64,000 nucleotides of DNA from Candidatus Methanomethylophilaceae archaeon (GCA_944320485.1 CALUHQ010000026.1:1-64000); one strand, 5' to 3'. Numbered from the stretch's first letter, positions 1 through 8,213 are shown. Notes: generated from the letters alone by a model not told the origin. Numbers and translations: made by a program.

Positions 1-1
1 G

Positions 2-283
2 GCCGACAGGCTCAGGAAGGAGGCCGACGCCGCACAGGCGAAGTTCGTCGAGTGCAAGCAGGCCGCCGACGAGGAGCACAAGAAGCACATCGAGCAGATC
101 AAGTCCGTCCACGAGATGGACAGGGACGCCTCCAGCTTCCGCAACAAGAAGAACTCGGTCCGCAAGAAGAAGTCGGACAACGAGGGCAAGAAGGAGGCCA
201 AGGAGATCTTCGAGCGCTTCAAGGCCGGAGACAAGCTCTCCACCGAGGACCTCATGGCCCTCCAGAAGTCCGGGTACCTCTGA
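2..283 (+). CDS. C-terminal part of a coiled-coil protein (COG1340-like), truncated by window edge
   Basis: An open frame runs from the window edge to a TGA at 281-283 and gives 93 residues. It is almost entirely charged helix rich in Lys, Glu, Asp and Arg, and ends in a short segment containing LSTEDLMALQKSGYL. Archaeal COG1340 coiled-coil proteins have this composition and a similar tail, so that is my best match; their function is not established. The start and any N-terminal domain lie outside the window. A strong hairpin follows the stop at 293-313. Medium confidence that it is a real gene end, low on family. Confidence 0.65.
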   Translation, partial: ADRLRKEADAAQAKFVECKQAADEEHKKHIEQIKSVHEMDRDASSFRNKKNSVRKKKSDNEGKKEAKEIFERFKAGDKLSTEDLMALQKSGYL

Positions 284-292
284 GACTAAACA

Positions 293-313
293 GGGGAGGG
301 TCAACCCCTCCCC
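293..313 (+). terminator. Hairpin after the coiled-coil gene
   Basis: An 8-bp GC stem (GGGGAGGG at 293-300, CCCTCCCC at 306-313) with a 5-base loop TCAAC lies 9 bases after the stop codon and is followed by AT-rich sequence. The stem-loop centre GGGTCAACCC recurs after the gene ending at 53625. A 3'-end or termination role is inference. Confidence 0.5.
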
Positions 314-536
314 ATAACCTCTTAACGTCGAATCTAAACAATTTTAGCAATGAGCTTGATTTTTTGGAGAAATTATTTATAGCAACTCTTCATTGTTTGT
401 TTGCTGGGAACGGCCGGACTGTAGAGTGCATCCCATCCCTTCTTATATTCTGGCCGATCCCCACACCTCTCCCATTCTCCGTGCGCCACTCCATCATCTT
501 TATAATGCGCGCGCGTTTTATCCAGCCCGATACATC
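314..536 (+). other. AT-richer intergenic region with possible promoters before SRP54
   Basis: The gap between the coiled-coil gene and SRP54 contains no convincing gene. A T-rich block at about 340-400 includes a TATA-like ATTTATA near 371-377, and a second TATA-like CTTTATAATG lies at 499-508. Between them CGGCC (410-414) can pair with GGCCG (450-454). The first box could drive a longer SRP54 leader or a small RNA; nothing in the sequence settles this. Confidence 0.3.
499..508 (+). promoter_or_regulatory. TATA-like box of the SRP54 operon
   Basis: CTTTATAATG lies about 30 bases before the chosen SRP54 ATG at 537. In archaea transcription starts about 25 bases after the TATA box, which would give a very short leader. 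It probably drives the overlapping genes through EtfA. Confidence 0.45.
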
Positions 537-1898
537 ATGGTCTTGGAAGGATTGGGAAAATCCCTGAGGAACGTCCTGGGACGCATAGGAAGCGCGTCAT
601 CCGTGGACGAGGAGCTCATCAAGGACGTGTGCAAGGACCTCCAGAGGGCCCTCCTCGAGGCCGACGTCAACGTCAGGCTGGTCCTCGATGTCACCAACAA
701 GGTCAAGGACCGCGCCCTCAACGAGCCCCCCGATGCAGGGAGGGGCATGAAGGACCATGTCACGCAGATCATCTACCAGGAGCTCGTTGCCCTGGTGAAC
801 AACGGCGAGGGCATCGCCCTGAAGCCGCAGACCATCATGATGGTCGGACTGTACGGTCAGGGTAAGACCACCACCACCGGCAAGCTGGCCCTGTACTTCT
901 CCAAGAAGGGCCTGTCCGTCGGACTGATCGGGGCGGACGTCTACAGGCCCGCGGCCCTCGACCAGCTGAAGCAGCTGGGCGAGAAGGTGGGTGTCGAGGT
1001 CTACGGCGAGCCCGGTCAGACCGATGCGGCGCTCATCGTCAAGAACGGTCTCGAGCACTTCAAGGACAAGAAGATCGTGATCATCGACACGTCCGGAAGG
1101 CACGCCCTGGAGGACGACCTCATCGACGAGATCAAGAGGATCGCCGACGTGGCCAAGCCCGAGGAGAGGGTCCTGGTCCTGGATTCCCAGGTCGGTCAGC
1201 AGGCCGGTCCCCAGGCCGAGGCGTTCCACAACGCCGTCGGGGTCACCGGCGTCATCCTTACCAAGATGGACGGAACCGCCAAGGGAGGCGGCGCCATCTC
1301 GGCGATCGCCAAGACCAACGCCAGGATCGTGTTCCTGGGTACCGGCGAGCATATCCGCGACCTGGAGGCCTTCGACGCCAACAAGTTCATCTCCAGGCTC
1401 CTGGGCATGGGAGACCTGTCCAGCCTGATCCAGATCGCCGCCGAGGAGATCGACGATCAGAAGGGGATGGAGGCGGTCAGCCGCGCCATCATGACGGGCA
1501 AGTTCAACCTCAACGACATGTACTACCAGATGGCGGCCGTCGGGAAGATGGGCACCCTGGAGAAGCTGATGAGCATGCTGCCCGGCATGAGCAGCATGGA
1601 GGGCAAGATCGACTACGAGGCCTCCCAGAAGAAGCTCACTGTCTTCCGCACCATCATGGACTCCATGACCAACGAGGAGAAGGAGGACCCGTCCATCATC
1701 AAGGCCAAGCGCATCGAGAGGATCGCGGCCGGGGCGGGGGTGTCCACGCACGACGTGCGCGAGCTGCTCAGGCAGTACAATACCACCAAGAAGACCATGA
1801 CCTCGTTCGGCAAGGACCGCAAGATGCGCAAGCAGATGATGAAGCAGATGCAGGGCGTGGACCTGGACAGTCTCAGGGAGCTGCAGGGATCCGGATGA
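537..1898 (+). CDS. srp54: Signal recognition particle 54 kDa protein (SRP54/Ffh)
   Basis: The GTPase and signal-sequence-binding subunit of SRP, which targets nascent membrane and secreted proteins to FtsY and the translocon. The 453-residue product has the N domain, a G domain with P-loop GLYGQGKTTTTGKLA, DTSGR (G3) and TKMDG (G4), and a Met-rich M domain with LEKLMSMLPGM and a KMRKQMMKQMQG helix. The frame is open further upstream, but family N-termini begin MVLEGLG-like, and the TATA-like box at 499-508 fits this start. Its stop overlaps the trmY start (ATGA). It is the first gene of a chain of seven overlapping genes. High confidence. Confidence 0.97.
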   Translation: MVLEGLGKSLRNVLGRIGSASSVDEELIKDVCKDLQRALLEADVNVRLVLDVTNKVKDRALNEPPDAGRGMKDHVTQIIYQELVALVNNGEGIALKPQTIMMVGLYGQGKTTTTGKLALYFSKKGLSVGLIGADVYRPAALDQLKQLGEKVGVEVYGEPGQTDAALIVKNGLEHFKDKKIVIIDTSGRHALEDDLIDEIKRIADVAKPEERVLVLDSQVGQQAGPQAEAFHNAVGVTGVILTKMDGTAKGGGAISAIAKTNARIVFLGTGEHIRDLEAFDANKFISRLLGMGDLSSLIQIAAEEIDDQKGMEAVSRAIMTGKFNLNDMYYQMAAVGKMGTLEKLMSMLPGMSSMEGKIDYEASQKKLTVFRTIMDSMTNEEKEDPSIIKAKRIERIAAGAGVSTHDVRELLRQYNTTKKTMTSFGKDRKMRKQMMKQMQGVDLDSLRELQGSG

Positions 1899-2488
1899 GG
1901 TACTTCGTCATCACCGGACACAGGGCGGTGTCCACAGGGGACTTCAAGCTCGACGACATCGCCGGCGGCGCGGGCAGGCTGGACATACTCTGCAGGTGCG
2001 TCAACTCCGCCTTCTTCCTGAGCCACAACCTCCGCAAGGACGTGGAGATCTACCTCTGTCTGATGGGAGGGGACGACCCCCCGAAGACGGTCATATTCAA
2101 AGGGGACGAGCTGAGGTACCTCAACCCGGACGAGAGGAGCACAGCGTCCCTGATCCGCAACGCGCTGCTGAAGCCGGTGGGTGCGGACGAGGAGGTCAGG
2201 TCCTCGCCCGGGGTCTACGTGACCAGGATGCCGTTCTCCGAGGTCCTGAGGAAGCTGTCCGGCAAGGGCAGCTTCGTGTACCTCAAGGAGGACGGGACGG
2301 ACTGCAGGGACTTCGAGTTCCCCGGCAACCCCATCTTCGTGCTGGGTGACAACAGGGACCTGACGCCGGAGGAGGAGGCCGACCTGCTGTCCTACTCCCC
2401 GGAGAAGATCCGCATCGGGCCGCTGAGCCTGCACGCGGACCATTGCATGATCATAGTTCACAACGAGGTCGACCGCAGGGAGGCATGA
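1895..2488 (+). CDS. trmY: tRNA pseudouridine(54) N1-methyltransferase TrmY
   Basis: A 197-residue protein of the DUF358/TrmY family, the SPOUT-class enzyme that methylates pseudouridine 54 of archaeal tRNAs using SAM. It starts MRYFVITGHRAVSTGDF and has the C-terminal SAM-pocket stretch NPIFVLGDNRDLTPEEE and the segment ending LHADHCMIIVHNEVDR, typical of the family. Length matches archaeal TrmY. The ATG overlaps the SRP54 stop and its own stop overlaps the next ATG, so translation is probably coupled. Confidence 0.93.
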   Translation: MRYFVITGHRAVSTGDFKLDDIAGGAGRLDILCRCVNSAFFLSHNLRKDVEIYLCLMGGDDPPKTVIFKGDELRYLNPDERSTASLIRNALLKPVGADEEVRSSPGVYVTRMPFSEVLRKLSGKGSFVYLKEDGTDCRDFEFPGNPIFVLGDNRDLTPEEEADLLSYSPEKIRIGPLSLHADHCMIIVHNEVDRREA

Positions 2489-2691
2489 GCATGGCAGATA
2501 ACGTTGAGAGGATCCCGCAGCACAGGCACTGCGTCAACTGCGGGAAGGCGTTCGTGGGCGAGGGCAGGTTCTGCTCCGCCGCATGCAAGGAGACGGCGAG
2601 CGACGAGGTCAAGGGCAAACTCAGGAAGTACATGCTGATCTGGGTGGCCATAGTGGCCGTGACCGTGGTCCTGCTCTTCGGTGTCATATGA
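2485..2691 (+). CDS. Small Zn-ribbon membrane protein (DUF2116-like)
   Basis: A 68-residue protein with an N-terminal zinc ribbon (HCVNCGKAF then FCSAACKE) and one C-terminal membrane span (IWVAIVAVTVVLLFGVI). This arrangement matches archaeal DUF2116 proteins, which have no assigned function. I place the start at the ATG overlapping the trmY stop (2485), although the second ATG at 2491 is possible. The stop overlaps the start of the next gene. The ribbon faces the cytoplasm if the hydrophobic tail is a simple anchor. Confidence 0.8.
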   Translation: MSMADNVERIPQHRHCVNCGKAFVGEGRFCSAACKETASDEVKGKLRKYMLIWVAIVAVTVVLLFGVI

Positions 2692-3635
2692 GGACGGTAG
2701 CGGTCGCGGGGACGTTCGACGTCCTCCACGACGGTCACAGGGCCCTCCTGAGGAGGGCGTTCGAATCGGGGGACAGGGTGGTGGTCGGGATCACCACCGA
2801 CCGCATGGCCTCCGAGGGCAGGGACTCCGTGGTCCCCATGAGGTTCAGGCGCGCCGAGCTGGAGGGGTTCATCTCCACGCTCGGGAGGGCAGAGGTCTTC
2901 GAGATAGACGACATGTACGGCCCCGACGCGATCATGGACGGGGTGGACGCCCTGGTGGTCTCCGAGGAGACCCTGGGCAACGGGCGCATCCTCAACGAGA
3001 GGAGGGTCTCCCGCGGGCTCCCCCCGATGGAGCTCCTGGTGGTCCCCCTGGTCAGGGGCGACGACGGCTCCAAGATCAGCGCCAGCGCGATACTGGAGGG
3101 CAGGTACGGGAGGTCCGGCCACAGTTCGGTGCCGGACATCGCCGTCGGGTCCCTCAACCCCGTGAAGGTTATGGCCGTCAGGTCCGTGATGGAGCGTGTG
3201 TACGGCGAGGTTAGGATAACCGCCGTGGATGTGGACAGCGGGGTTCCTCCGCAGCCCTTCGGCGACCAGACCCACCAGGGCTCCCTCAACAGGGCCAGGG
3301 CCGCCCTCGGCGACCACGACATGGCCGTCGGGATCGAGGCGGGGGTGTTCGAGATGCTGGACGGCCTCTACGACATACAGCACTGCTCCATAGTCAGCCG
3401 CGACGGCAGGGAGACCTACGGCCAGGGTTCCGGGTTCAGGTACCCCGACCGCATAGCCGAGCTGGTCAGAGGGGGCATGACCGTGGGGGACGCCGTCCAC
3501 GAGGTCTACGGCGACAGCGACATCGGAAAGGGCCAGGGTGCCGTCGGCCTCCTGAGCAAGGGCCTCATAGACAGGAAGTCCCTGACCGAGCAGTCGGTCA
3601 CGGCGGCGATGATCCCGCGGATCTGGGATGAGTGA
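2688..3635 (+). CDS. coaD: Fusion of phosphopantetheine adenylyltransferase and DUF84 NTP phosphatase
   Basis: A 315-residue two-domain protein. Residues 1 to about 145 are an archaeal-type PPAT nucleotidyltransferase with GTFDVLHDGH (HxGH-like site) and SKISASAIL (equivalent of ISST). It joins ATP and phosphopantetheine to dephospho-CoA. Residues about 150-315 are an inosine/xanthosine triphosphatase of the DUF84/YjjX family, with VGSLNPVKVMAVR at the start and the GIEAG motif, which hydrolyses non-canonical purine NTPs. The domains are in one open frame without interruption. Start overlaps the previous stop (ATGA). The two activities have no obvious common substrate beyond nucleotide handling. 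Confidence 0.9.
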   Translation: MRTVAVAGTFDVLHDGHRALLRRAFESGDRVVVGITTDRMASEGRDSVVPMRFRRAELEGFISTLGRAEVFEIDDMYGPDAIMDGVDALVVSEETLGNGRILNERRVSRGLPPMELLVVPLVRGDDGSKISASAILEGRYGRSGHSSVPDIAVGSLNPVKVMAVRSVMERVYGEVRITAVDVDSGVPPQPFGDQTHQGSLNRARAALGDHDMAVGIEAGVFEMLDGLYDIQHCSIVSRDGRETYGQGSGFRYPDRIAELVRGGMTVGDAVHEVYGDSDIGKGQGAVGLLSKGLIDRKSLTEQSVTAAMIPRIWDE

Positions 3636-5194
3636 GAGAGATGTTCTACAGGCAGAGGATCAGGAGCGATTCCAAGTACCTCACCGACGAGTCCAAGATG
3701 ACCGGCAAGGGGGAGCATGTGATCATCCCCGTGGACGAGTCCGAGCTGAGGGAGGCCATGCGCATAAACAACTCCAAGGGGAACCCCGTGACGGTGAGCG
3801 CCATGCGCACCGGCGTCTGCGGGGGATGCGTCCCGCTGGAGGGCGACGTGATATCCCTTGAGAGGATGTCGGGCGTCATCGGGATAGGTAGGGACGACAG
3901 GGGCTACTTCGTCCGTGTCCTCCCGTGCACCACCATCGAGGAGATCAACAGGGTCCTTCGCACCGGGGACTTCTCTTCGCTCACCGATGTGACGGAAGGC
4001 GCCGGCGCCGCGCTGGCGGCCGAACCGGTCCCCTATTTCTATCCCGTCGACCCGACCGAGATGAACGGGTCTATCGGCGGGAACATAGCATGCAACGCCT
4101 CCGGCCCCAGGACCTACAGGTACGGGCCCACCCGCGACTGGGTGAGGAGGCTGATGGTCGTCATGCCCGACGGGCAGTTCGTCGACTTCAAGAGGGGCGA
4201 CTACAGGGCCGAGGGGAGGCGCATGAGCTTCCCGGCGGGTCGCTCGTTCTACTCCTTCGAGATCCCGTCGTACGACTTCAACACCGATGTCAAGAACGCC
4301 GCGGGACCCATGTTCCACAGCGACATGGACCTCATAGACATGTTCGTCGGGTCCGAGGGGATCTTCGGGATAATAGCCGAGGCGGACGTCTACATCGCCC
4401 CCTGGCATCCGCTGGTCTCCAGCATACTCTACTTCCCCACCGACGGGGACTGCCTGGCGGCGGTCCGCGAGTTCAGGGGGGACGACCTCATCGACCCCGA
4501 GTTCCTGGAGTACATGGACGGGAGGTCCCTGGACCTGGTTCGCGGGGTGATGGCCTCGGACCCGGCGATGATCAGGGTCCCGCGGATACCCGACGATGCC
4601 GGTTCGGCGTTGTTCTTCGACATGGCCGTCACGGGCGACATGCGCGCCCGCTTCGAGAGGGTGGGCGAGATTGCGTCCCGCCACGGCTCGTCGCTGTCCG
4701 AATCGTGGTGCGCCGACGACGACCAGGGCCGCGCCAGGATGAGGGAGCTCAGGCATTCCATCCCGCGCTCGGTGTTCGAGTACGTCGCATCGCTGAAGGG
4801 AGAGATGCCCGGCATCCACAAGATGGGCACCGACATGTCCGTTCCCGACGATGCGGCCGACGAGATGATGGATTACTACAGGTCCGAGCTGGACTCCGCA
4901 GGGCTGGAGTACGTCGTGTTCGGCCACATCGGGAACAACCATCCGCACGTGGAGATCATCCTGAAGTCGATGGAGGACTTCGAGAAGGCGCAGGAGGTGT
5001 ACGACCGGTTCGCCCGCAGGGCGGTGGATCTGGGCGGTTCCCCGAGCGCAGAGCACGGCATAGGAAAGATCAAGACCCGGTACATGGAGCTGATGTACGG
5101 AAGGGAGGGGGTGGAGCAGATCCGCAGGATCAAGGCCATCCTCGACCCCAAGGACATCCTCTGCCGCGGCAACATCACAGGGGGATCGAGATGA
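3632..5194 (+). CDS. FAD-linked 2-hydroxyacid dehydrogenase (GlcD/LctD-like)
   Basis: A 520-residue flavoprotein of the FAD_binding_4 / FAD-oxidase C family (glycolate oxidase GlcD, D-lactate dehydrogenase). The FAD-binding half shows NPVTVSAMRTGVCGGCVPLE, GSIGGNIACNASGPRTYRYG and GSEGIFGII; the C-terminal half has FGHIGNNHPHVEI and SAEHGIGKIKT. It begins at GTG overlapping the previous stop (GTGA). An internal ATG nine bases later is the alternative. Immediately followed by overlapping etfB and etfA, so its electrons probably pass to the Etf, as in the electron-confurcating lactate dehydrogenase LctBCD of acetogens. The hydroxyacid substrate cannot be read from the sequence. Confidence 0.88.
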   Translation: MREMFYRQRIRSDSKYLTDESKMTGKGEHVIIPVDESELREAMRINNSKGNPVTVSAMRTGVCGGCVPLEGDVISLERMSGVIGIGRDDRGYFVRVLPCTTIEEINRVLRTGDFSSLTDVTEGAGAALAAEPVPYFYPVDPTEMNGSIGGNIACNASGPRTYRYGPTRDWVRRLMVVMPDGQFVDFKRGDYRAEGRRMSFPAGRSFYSFEIPSYDFNTDVKNAAGPMFHSDMDLIDMFVGSEGIFGIIAEADVYIAPWHPLVSSILYFPTDGDCLAAVREFRGDDLIDPEFLEYMDGRSLDLVRGVMASDPAMIRVPRIPDDAGSALFFDMAVTGDMRARFERVGEIASRHGSSLSESWCADDDQGRARMRELRHSIPRSVFEYVASLKGEMPGIHKMGTDMSVPDDAADEMMDYYRSELDSAGLEYVVFGHIGNNHPHVEIILKSMEDFEKAQEVYDRFARRAVDLGGSPSAEHGIGKIKTRYMELMYGREGVEQIRRIKAILDPKDILCRGNITGGSR

Positions 5195-5967
5195 GGTACG
5201 TCGTCGCTGTCAAGCAGGTCCCCGACACGATGGAGATGTCGGTGGATGAGAACGGGTCCCTCGTCAGGGCGGGGGTCCCGTCGGTCCTCAACCCGTACGA
5301 CGAGTACGCCCTCGTGAAGATAAGGGGTATCATGGACGATGGTGATGAGCTCGTGGTGTTCACCATGGGCCCCCCGCAGGCCGAGGCGGCCCTGAGACGC
5401 TGTCTCCAGCTGGGGGCGGACAGGGCCTACCTGCTGACCGACCCCGCCTTCGCAGGGGCGGACGTCTGGGCGACGGCGAGGGTTTTGACCGCGTTCATAG
5501 GGAAGTTCGAGCCGGGGGCGTCCCTCTACATCTTCGGCAGGCAGGCCATAGACGGCGACACCGGGCAGGTGCCGTACGAGGTCGCCGGGCTAATGGGGGT
5601 CAGGCAGTTCGCATATGTGGATTCCCTGGAATCGGACGATGACGGTATCTTGGCGGTCCAGGACTACGGGGACATGGTCAGGAGGGTCCGTGTACCCGAG
5701 GGCTCCGTCGTGTCGTTCGGATCGGTCGACCCTAACGGCGTCTTCCCGAGCATCCAGGACCGTCTGGATGCGGAGTCGAAGGAGATCGTGAGGCTCGACA
5801 GGGTCGCCCTGGGCCTCGGACTCTACTCGGTGGGTCTCAAGGGGTCGCTGACGAGGATCGTCTCGACGAGGACGGTCACCAGCGCCCGCAGGAACAGGAA
5901 GGTGGAGATCAGGGACCCCGCGAAGGGCGCCGGGTTCATCATCGACGAGCTGGAGGCGCTGAGATGA
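5191..5967 (+). CDS. etfB: Electron transfer flavoprotein beta subunit
   Basis: A 258-residue EtfB. It starts MRYVVAVKQVPDTMEM and contains NPYDEYALV, TMGPPQAEAALRRCLQLGAD and GRQAIDGDTGQVPYEVAG, the AMP/second-flavin region that in bifurcating Etfs binds the beta-FAD. Translationally coupled to the upstream dehydrogenase and to etfA. With EtfA it should form the FAD-carrying electron carrier for the dehydrogenase; whether it bifurcates electrons between ferredoxin and another carrier is inference from gene order. Confidence 0.93.
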   Translation: MRYVVAVKQVPDTMEMSVDENGSLVRAGVPSVLNPYDEYALVKIRGIMDDGDELVVFTMGPPQAEAALRRCLQLGADRAYLLTDPAFAGADVWATARVLTAFIGKFEPGASLYIFGRQAIDGDTGQVPYEVAGLMGVRQFAYVDSLESDDDGILAVQDYGDMVRRVRVPEGSVVSFGSVDPNGVFPSIQDRLDAESKEIVRLDRVALGLGLYSVGLKGSLTRIVSTRTVTSARRNRKVEIRDPAKGAGFIIDELEALR

Positions 5968-7046
5968 GCGGTTGCGAAGGCGGTTCTTGCTCCACATGTT
6001 CCACATGCGGGTCGGACGACCCGGACAGGCTCCCTCCCGGCATGCTGGCAGCGTACAACCTCAACCAGTCCACGGCGGACGGCATCCTGGTGTGGGTGGA
6101 GACCGTCCAAGGGCCGGACGGTCCGGAGGTCGCCGCCGTCAGCGCGGAGCTCCTCGGGGCCGCCAGGAAGCTCAGCGACGGCCGCGTGTTCGCGGTGGTG
6201 TTCGGCGGACTCGAGGTCAAGCCTCTGTATCCCCAGCTGTTCGGATACGGCGTCGACACCCTGTACCATGTCCGCGGCAAGGGGATGGAGACCTACCGTC
6301 CCGAGCCTTACGCCGATTGCATGGCATCGCTGGTCCGCAGGATCGAGCCAGCGACCATCCTCATGGGCGCCACGTCGCGCGGAAGGGAGCTCGCTCCGCG
6401 TCTGGCCGCCGTACTCGGCACCGGCCTGACCGCGGACTGCACGGGCCTGACCGCGGACAGGAGGAGGATGGTCATGACCCGTCCCGCCTTCGGGGGCAAC
6501 CTCACCGCCGACATAGAGTGCTCCAAGTTCCCCCAGATGGCCACGGTGCGTCAGGGCACGTTCCCTAGACCTCCGGTCGAGGAGGGGGTCGGGACGGCGA
6601 TCTACTGGCAGTACGAGCCCGACTGCGAATCCGGGATCCTTTCAGATGAAAAGGTGGCCGAGTCGTCGGAGGACATCCGCGACGCCCGCATCCTGATCTC
6701 CCTGGGCGACGGGATCCGCGATCGCTCGCTGATCGATGTGGCGGAGTCCGTCGCGTCCAAGGTCGGCGGCATGGTCTCATGTTCTAGATCTTTGGTCGAG
6801 AGGGGATGGATGCCCAGGTCCCGCCAGGTCGGCATGTCAGGCCGCAACGTGGCACCGGAGCTGTACATCGCGTTCGGGATATCAGGTGCGGTTCAGCACC
6901 GCACAGGGATGTCGGGGGCCAAGAGGGTGATCGCCGTGAACAGCGACCCGGATGCGCCCATCCACGGGTTCGCCGACCTCAGTCTCATAGCCGATGCCGG
7001 CGACGTGCTCCGCGAGATGGACAGGGCTCTCTCGAAGAAGGGGTGA
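5964..7046 (+). CDS. etfA: Electron transfer flavoprotein alpha subunit with N-terminal Cys cluster
   Basis: A 360-residue EtfA. The C-terminal FAD domain is clear: SRSLVERGWMPRSRQVGMSG, then APELYIAFGISGAVQHRTGM and AVNSDPDAPI. The first 15 residues contain Cys at 4, 9, 12 and 15, which could ligate a small Fe-S cluster or zinc. Etf subunits partnered with lactate dehydrogenases sometimes carry an N-terminal ferredoxin domain; here only this short motif remains. Last gene of the overlapping chain and convergent with the gene at 7071. Confidence 0.93.
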   Translation: MSGCEGGSCSTCSTCGSDDPDRLPPGMLAAYNLNQSTADGILVWVETVQGPDGPEVAAVSAELLGAARKLSDGRVFAVVFGGLEVKPLYPQLFGYGVDTLYHVRGKGMETYRPEPYADCMASLVRRIEPATILMGATSRGRELAPRLAAVLGTGLTADCTGLTADRRRMVMTRPAFGGNLTADIECSKFPQMATVRQGTFPRPPVEEGVGTAIYWQYEPDCESGILSDEKVAESSEDIRDARILISLGDGIRDRSLIDVAESVASKVGGMVSCSRSLVERGWMPRSRQVGMSGRNVAPELYIAFGISGAVQHRTGMSGAKRVIAVNSDPDAPIHGFADLSLIADAGDVLREMDRALSKKG

Positions 7047-7070
7047 GACGGGGCCGAGGCTCCGCCTGGT

Positions 7071-8084
7071 TCAGTCATAGGGGTTGGCCATCGAGGTCTC
7101 CACCATAGCGCGGACGTTCTCGATGGGTGTGCCGTTCGGTTCGGCGCATCCTGCTCCGAAGATGAAGCCGCCGCCCTCGCCGGCGTCGTCGAAGCACTTC
7201 TGCGCCACGCGCCTCACGTCATCGGGTCCGCCCCTCATCATGATGGACACGGGGTCGATGTTGCCCATGACCGCCATCCTGCCGGCGAACCTCTCCTTGG
7301 CCCTCCTCAGGTCCACGGCGTGGTCCAGGCTCATGGCGGCCGCGCCGGTGGCCGCCAGGTCGTCCAGCATCGGTTCGGTGTTCCCGCAGATGTGGAGCAT
7401 CGTGGGCACCCCGTACCTCTCCTTCCAGTAGGTTATGTTGCGGTGCAGGAGGTCCCTGTTGAACGTCCTGAACATGTCGGCGTCGATCATGCTGGCGGAT
7501 GACACCGGGTCGGTGTAGACCACGTAGTCGGCATCGAACTCCTCCAGCTCGGCGGACACGATGTCCCTGGAGAAGTCGGCTCCCCTGGCGATGACGCGCC
7601 TGGCCTCGTCTGGCTCCATCAGCATGAGCATCAGAAGGTCCTCGGCGCCTCTGAGGAAACCGGTCGTCGTGAGCACCCCTTCGCACCAGGCGGGTGTCAT
7701 GACCTCCGGGCAGGCCTCGTGGGTGGCCTTGAGTGCGTCTATCACGTACCTGTGGAAGTTGGGGCACTCCGCCGGATCCAACGGGTCGTACAGGGGCTTG
7801 CTGTCGACGTCCTCGGCGGACCTGAAGTATGCGCCCTTCAGGGAGCCCTGGTCGTTCTCGGGGAGCTTGATCCTCACGTCCGGCAGGTCCATGAAGATCC
7901 CCTTGGTCTCGATCGGTCCGAAGAACAGGTCGGCGCCCGTGTCGGCGACCCACTTGGACATGACCTCCTTGATGACTTCGGTGCTCTCCCTGCATTCGTT
8001 GAGTGTGCGCCCGGTGTAACCGAGCATCGCGCCGTTGCCGAAGTCGCAGACGGGGGCCCTGTCGGGTACCTCGCCGTCGAACAC
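7071..8084 (-). CDS. Methylcobamide:CoM methyltransferase / uroporphyrinogen decarboxylase family protein
   Basis: A 337-residue HemE/MtaA-family protein. It retains the zinc-ligand pattern of methylcobamide:CoM methyltransferases: HICGN (His-x-Cys) and a later Cys in FGAGCAEPNGTP. It therefore more likely moves methyl groups from a corrinoid protein to coenzyme M than decarboxylates uroporphyrinogen; no partner corrinoid protein is nearby. The first usable start in frame is GTG at 8084, but the frame stays open upstream and encodes family-like residues (SKERCLA) before it. The real N-terminus may be 8-11 residues longer from a non-standard start, or the 5' end may be frameshifted. AAAGGAG lies 12 bases before the GTG. 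Confidence 0.85.
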   Translation of the reverse strand: MFDGEVPDRAPVCDFGNGAMLGYTGRTLNECRESTEVIKEVMSKWVADTGADLFFGPIETKGIFMDLPDVRIKLPENDQGSLKGAYFRSAEDVDSKPLYDPLDPAECPNFHRYVIDALKATHEACPEVMTPAWCEGVLTTTGFLRGAEDLLMLMLMEPDEARRVIARGADFSRDIVSAELEEFDADYVVYTDPVSSASMIDADMFRTFNRDLLHRNITYWKERYGVPTMLHICGNTEPMLDDLAATGAAAMSLDHAVDLRRAKERFAGRMAVMGNIDPVSIMMRGGPDDVRRVAQKCFDDAGEGGGFIFGAGCAEPNGTPIENVRAMVETSMANPYD

Positions 8085-8152
8085 CGCCAGACAGCGCTCC
8101 TTTGATTCGTATCTGATGGTCGTCGGATCACCATTGACGAATCGGATTGAGG

Positions 8153-8161
8153 GGTTATAAG
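8153..8161 (-). promoter_or_regulatory. TATA-like box of the MtaA-family gene
   Basis: On the minus strand TTATAACC lies about 70 bases before the GTG at 8084 and about 45 before the family-like residues begin. The resulting short leader leaves room for a start upstream of 8084. Confidence 0.35.
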
Positions 8162-8190
8162 GATGGACGGGGACCGATGAAAAAGGGGAA

Positions 8191-8207
8191 GGGGGCTTCC
8201 CGCCCCC
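8191..8207 (-). terminator. Hairpin plus T-run after peroxiredoxin
   Basis: On the minus strand GGGGG-7-CCCCC is followed 6-10 bases later by a run of five T (8180-8184). It lies just after the stop of the gene ending at 8214 and looks like the 3' end of the pheT-peroxiredoxin transcript. Confidence 0.55.
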
Positions 8208-8213
8208 ATGCTC

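Noticed and set aside
597-1751. Long minus-strand reading frame opposite SRP54
   Set aside because: It is the antisense shadow of a certain gene; composition is Val/Leu/His/Asp-rich without any family motif. Similar shadows were rejected at 2451-3500, 3506-5056, 8208-9731, 13086-14867, 26440-27927, 37716-39809 and 58286-60130.
7071-8084. Assignment as true uroporphyrinogen decarboxylase (hemE)
   Set aside because: The His-x-Cys and later Cys zinc ligands of methylcobamide:CoM methyltransferases are present, which HemE lacks.
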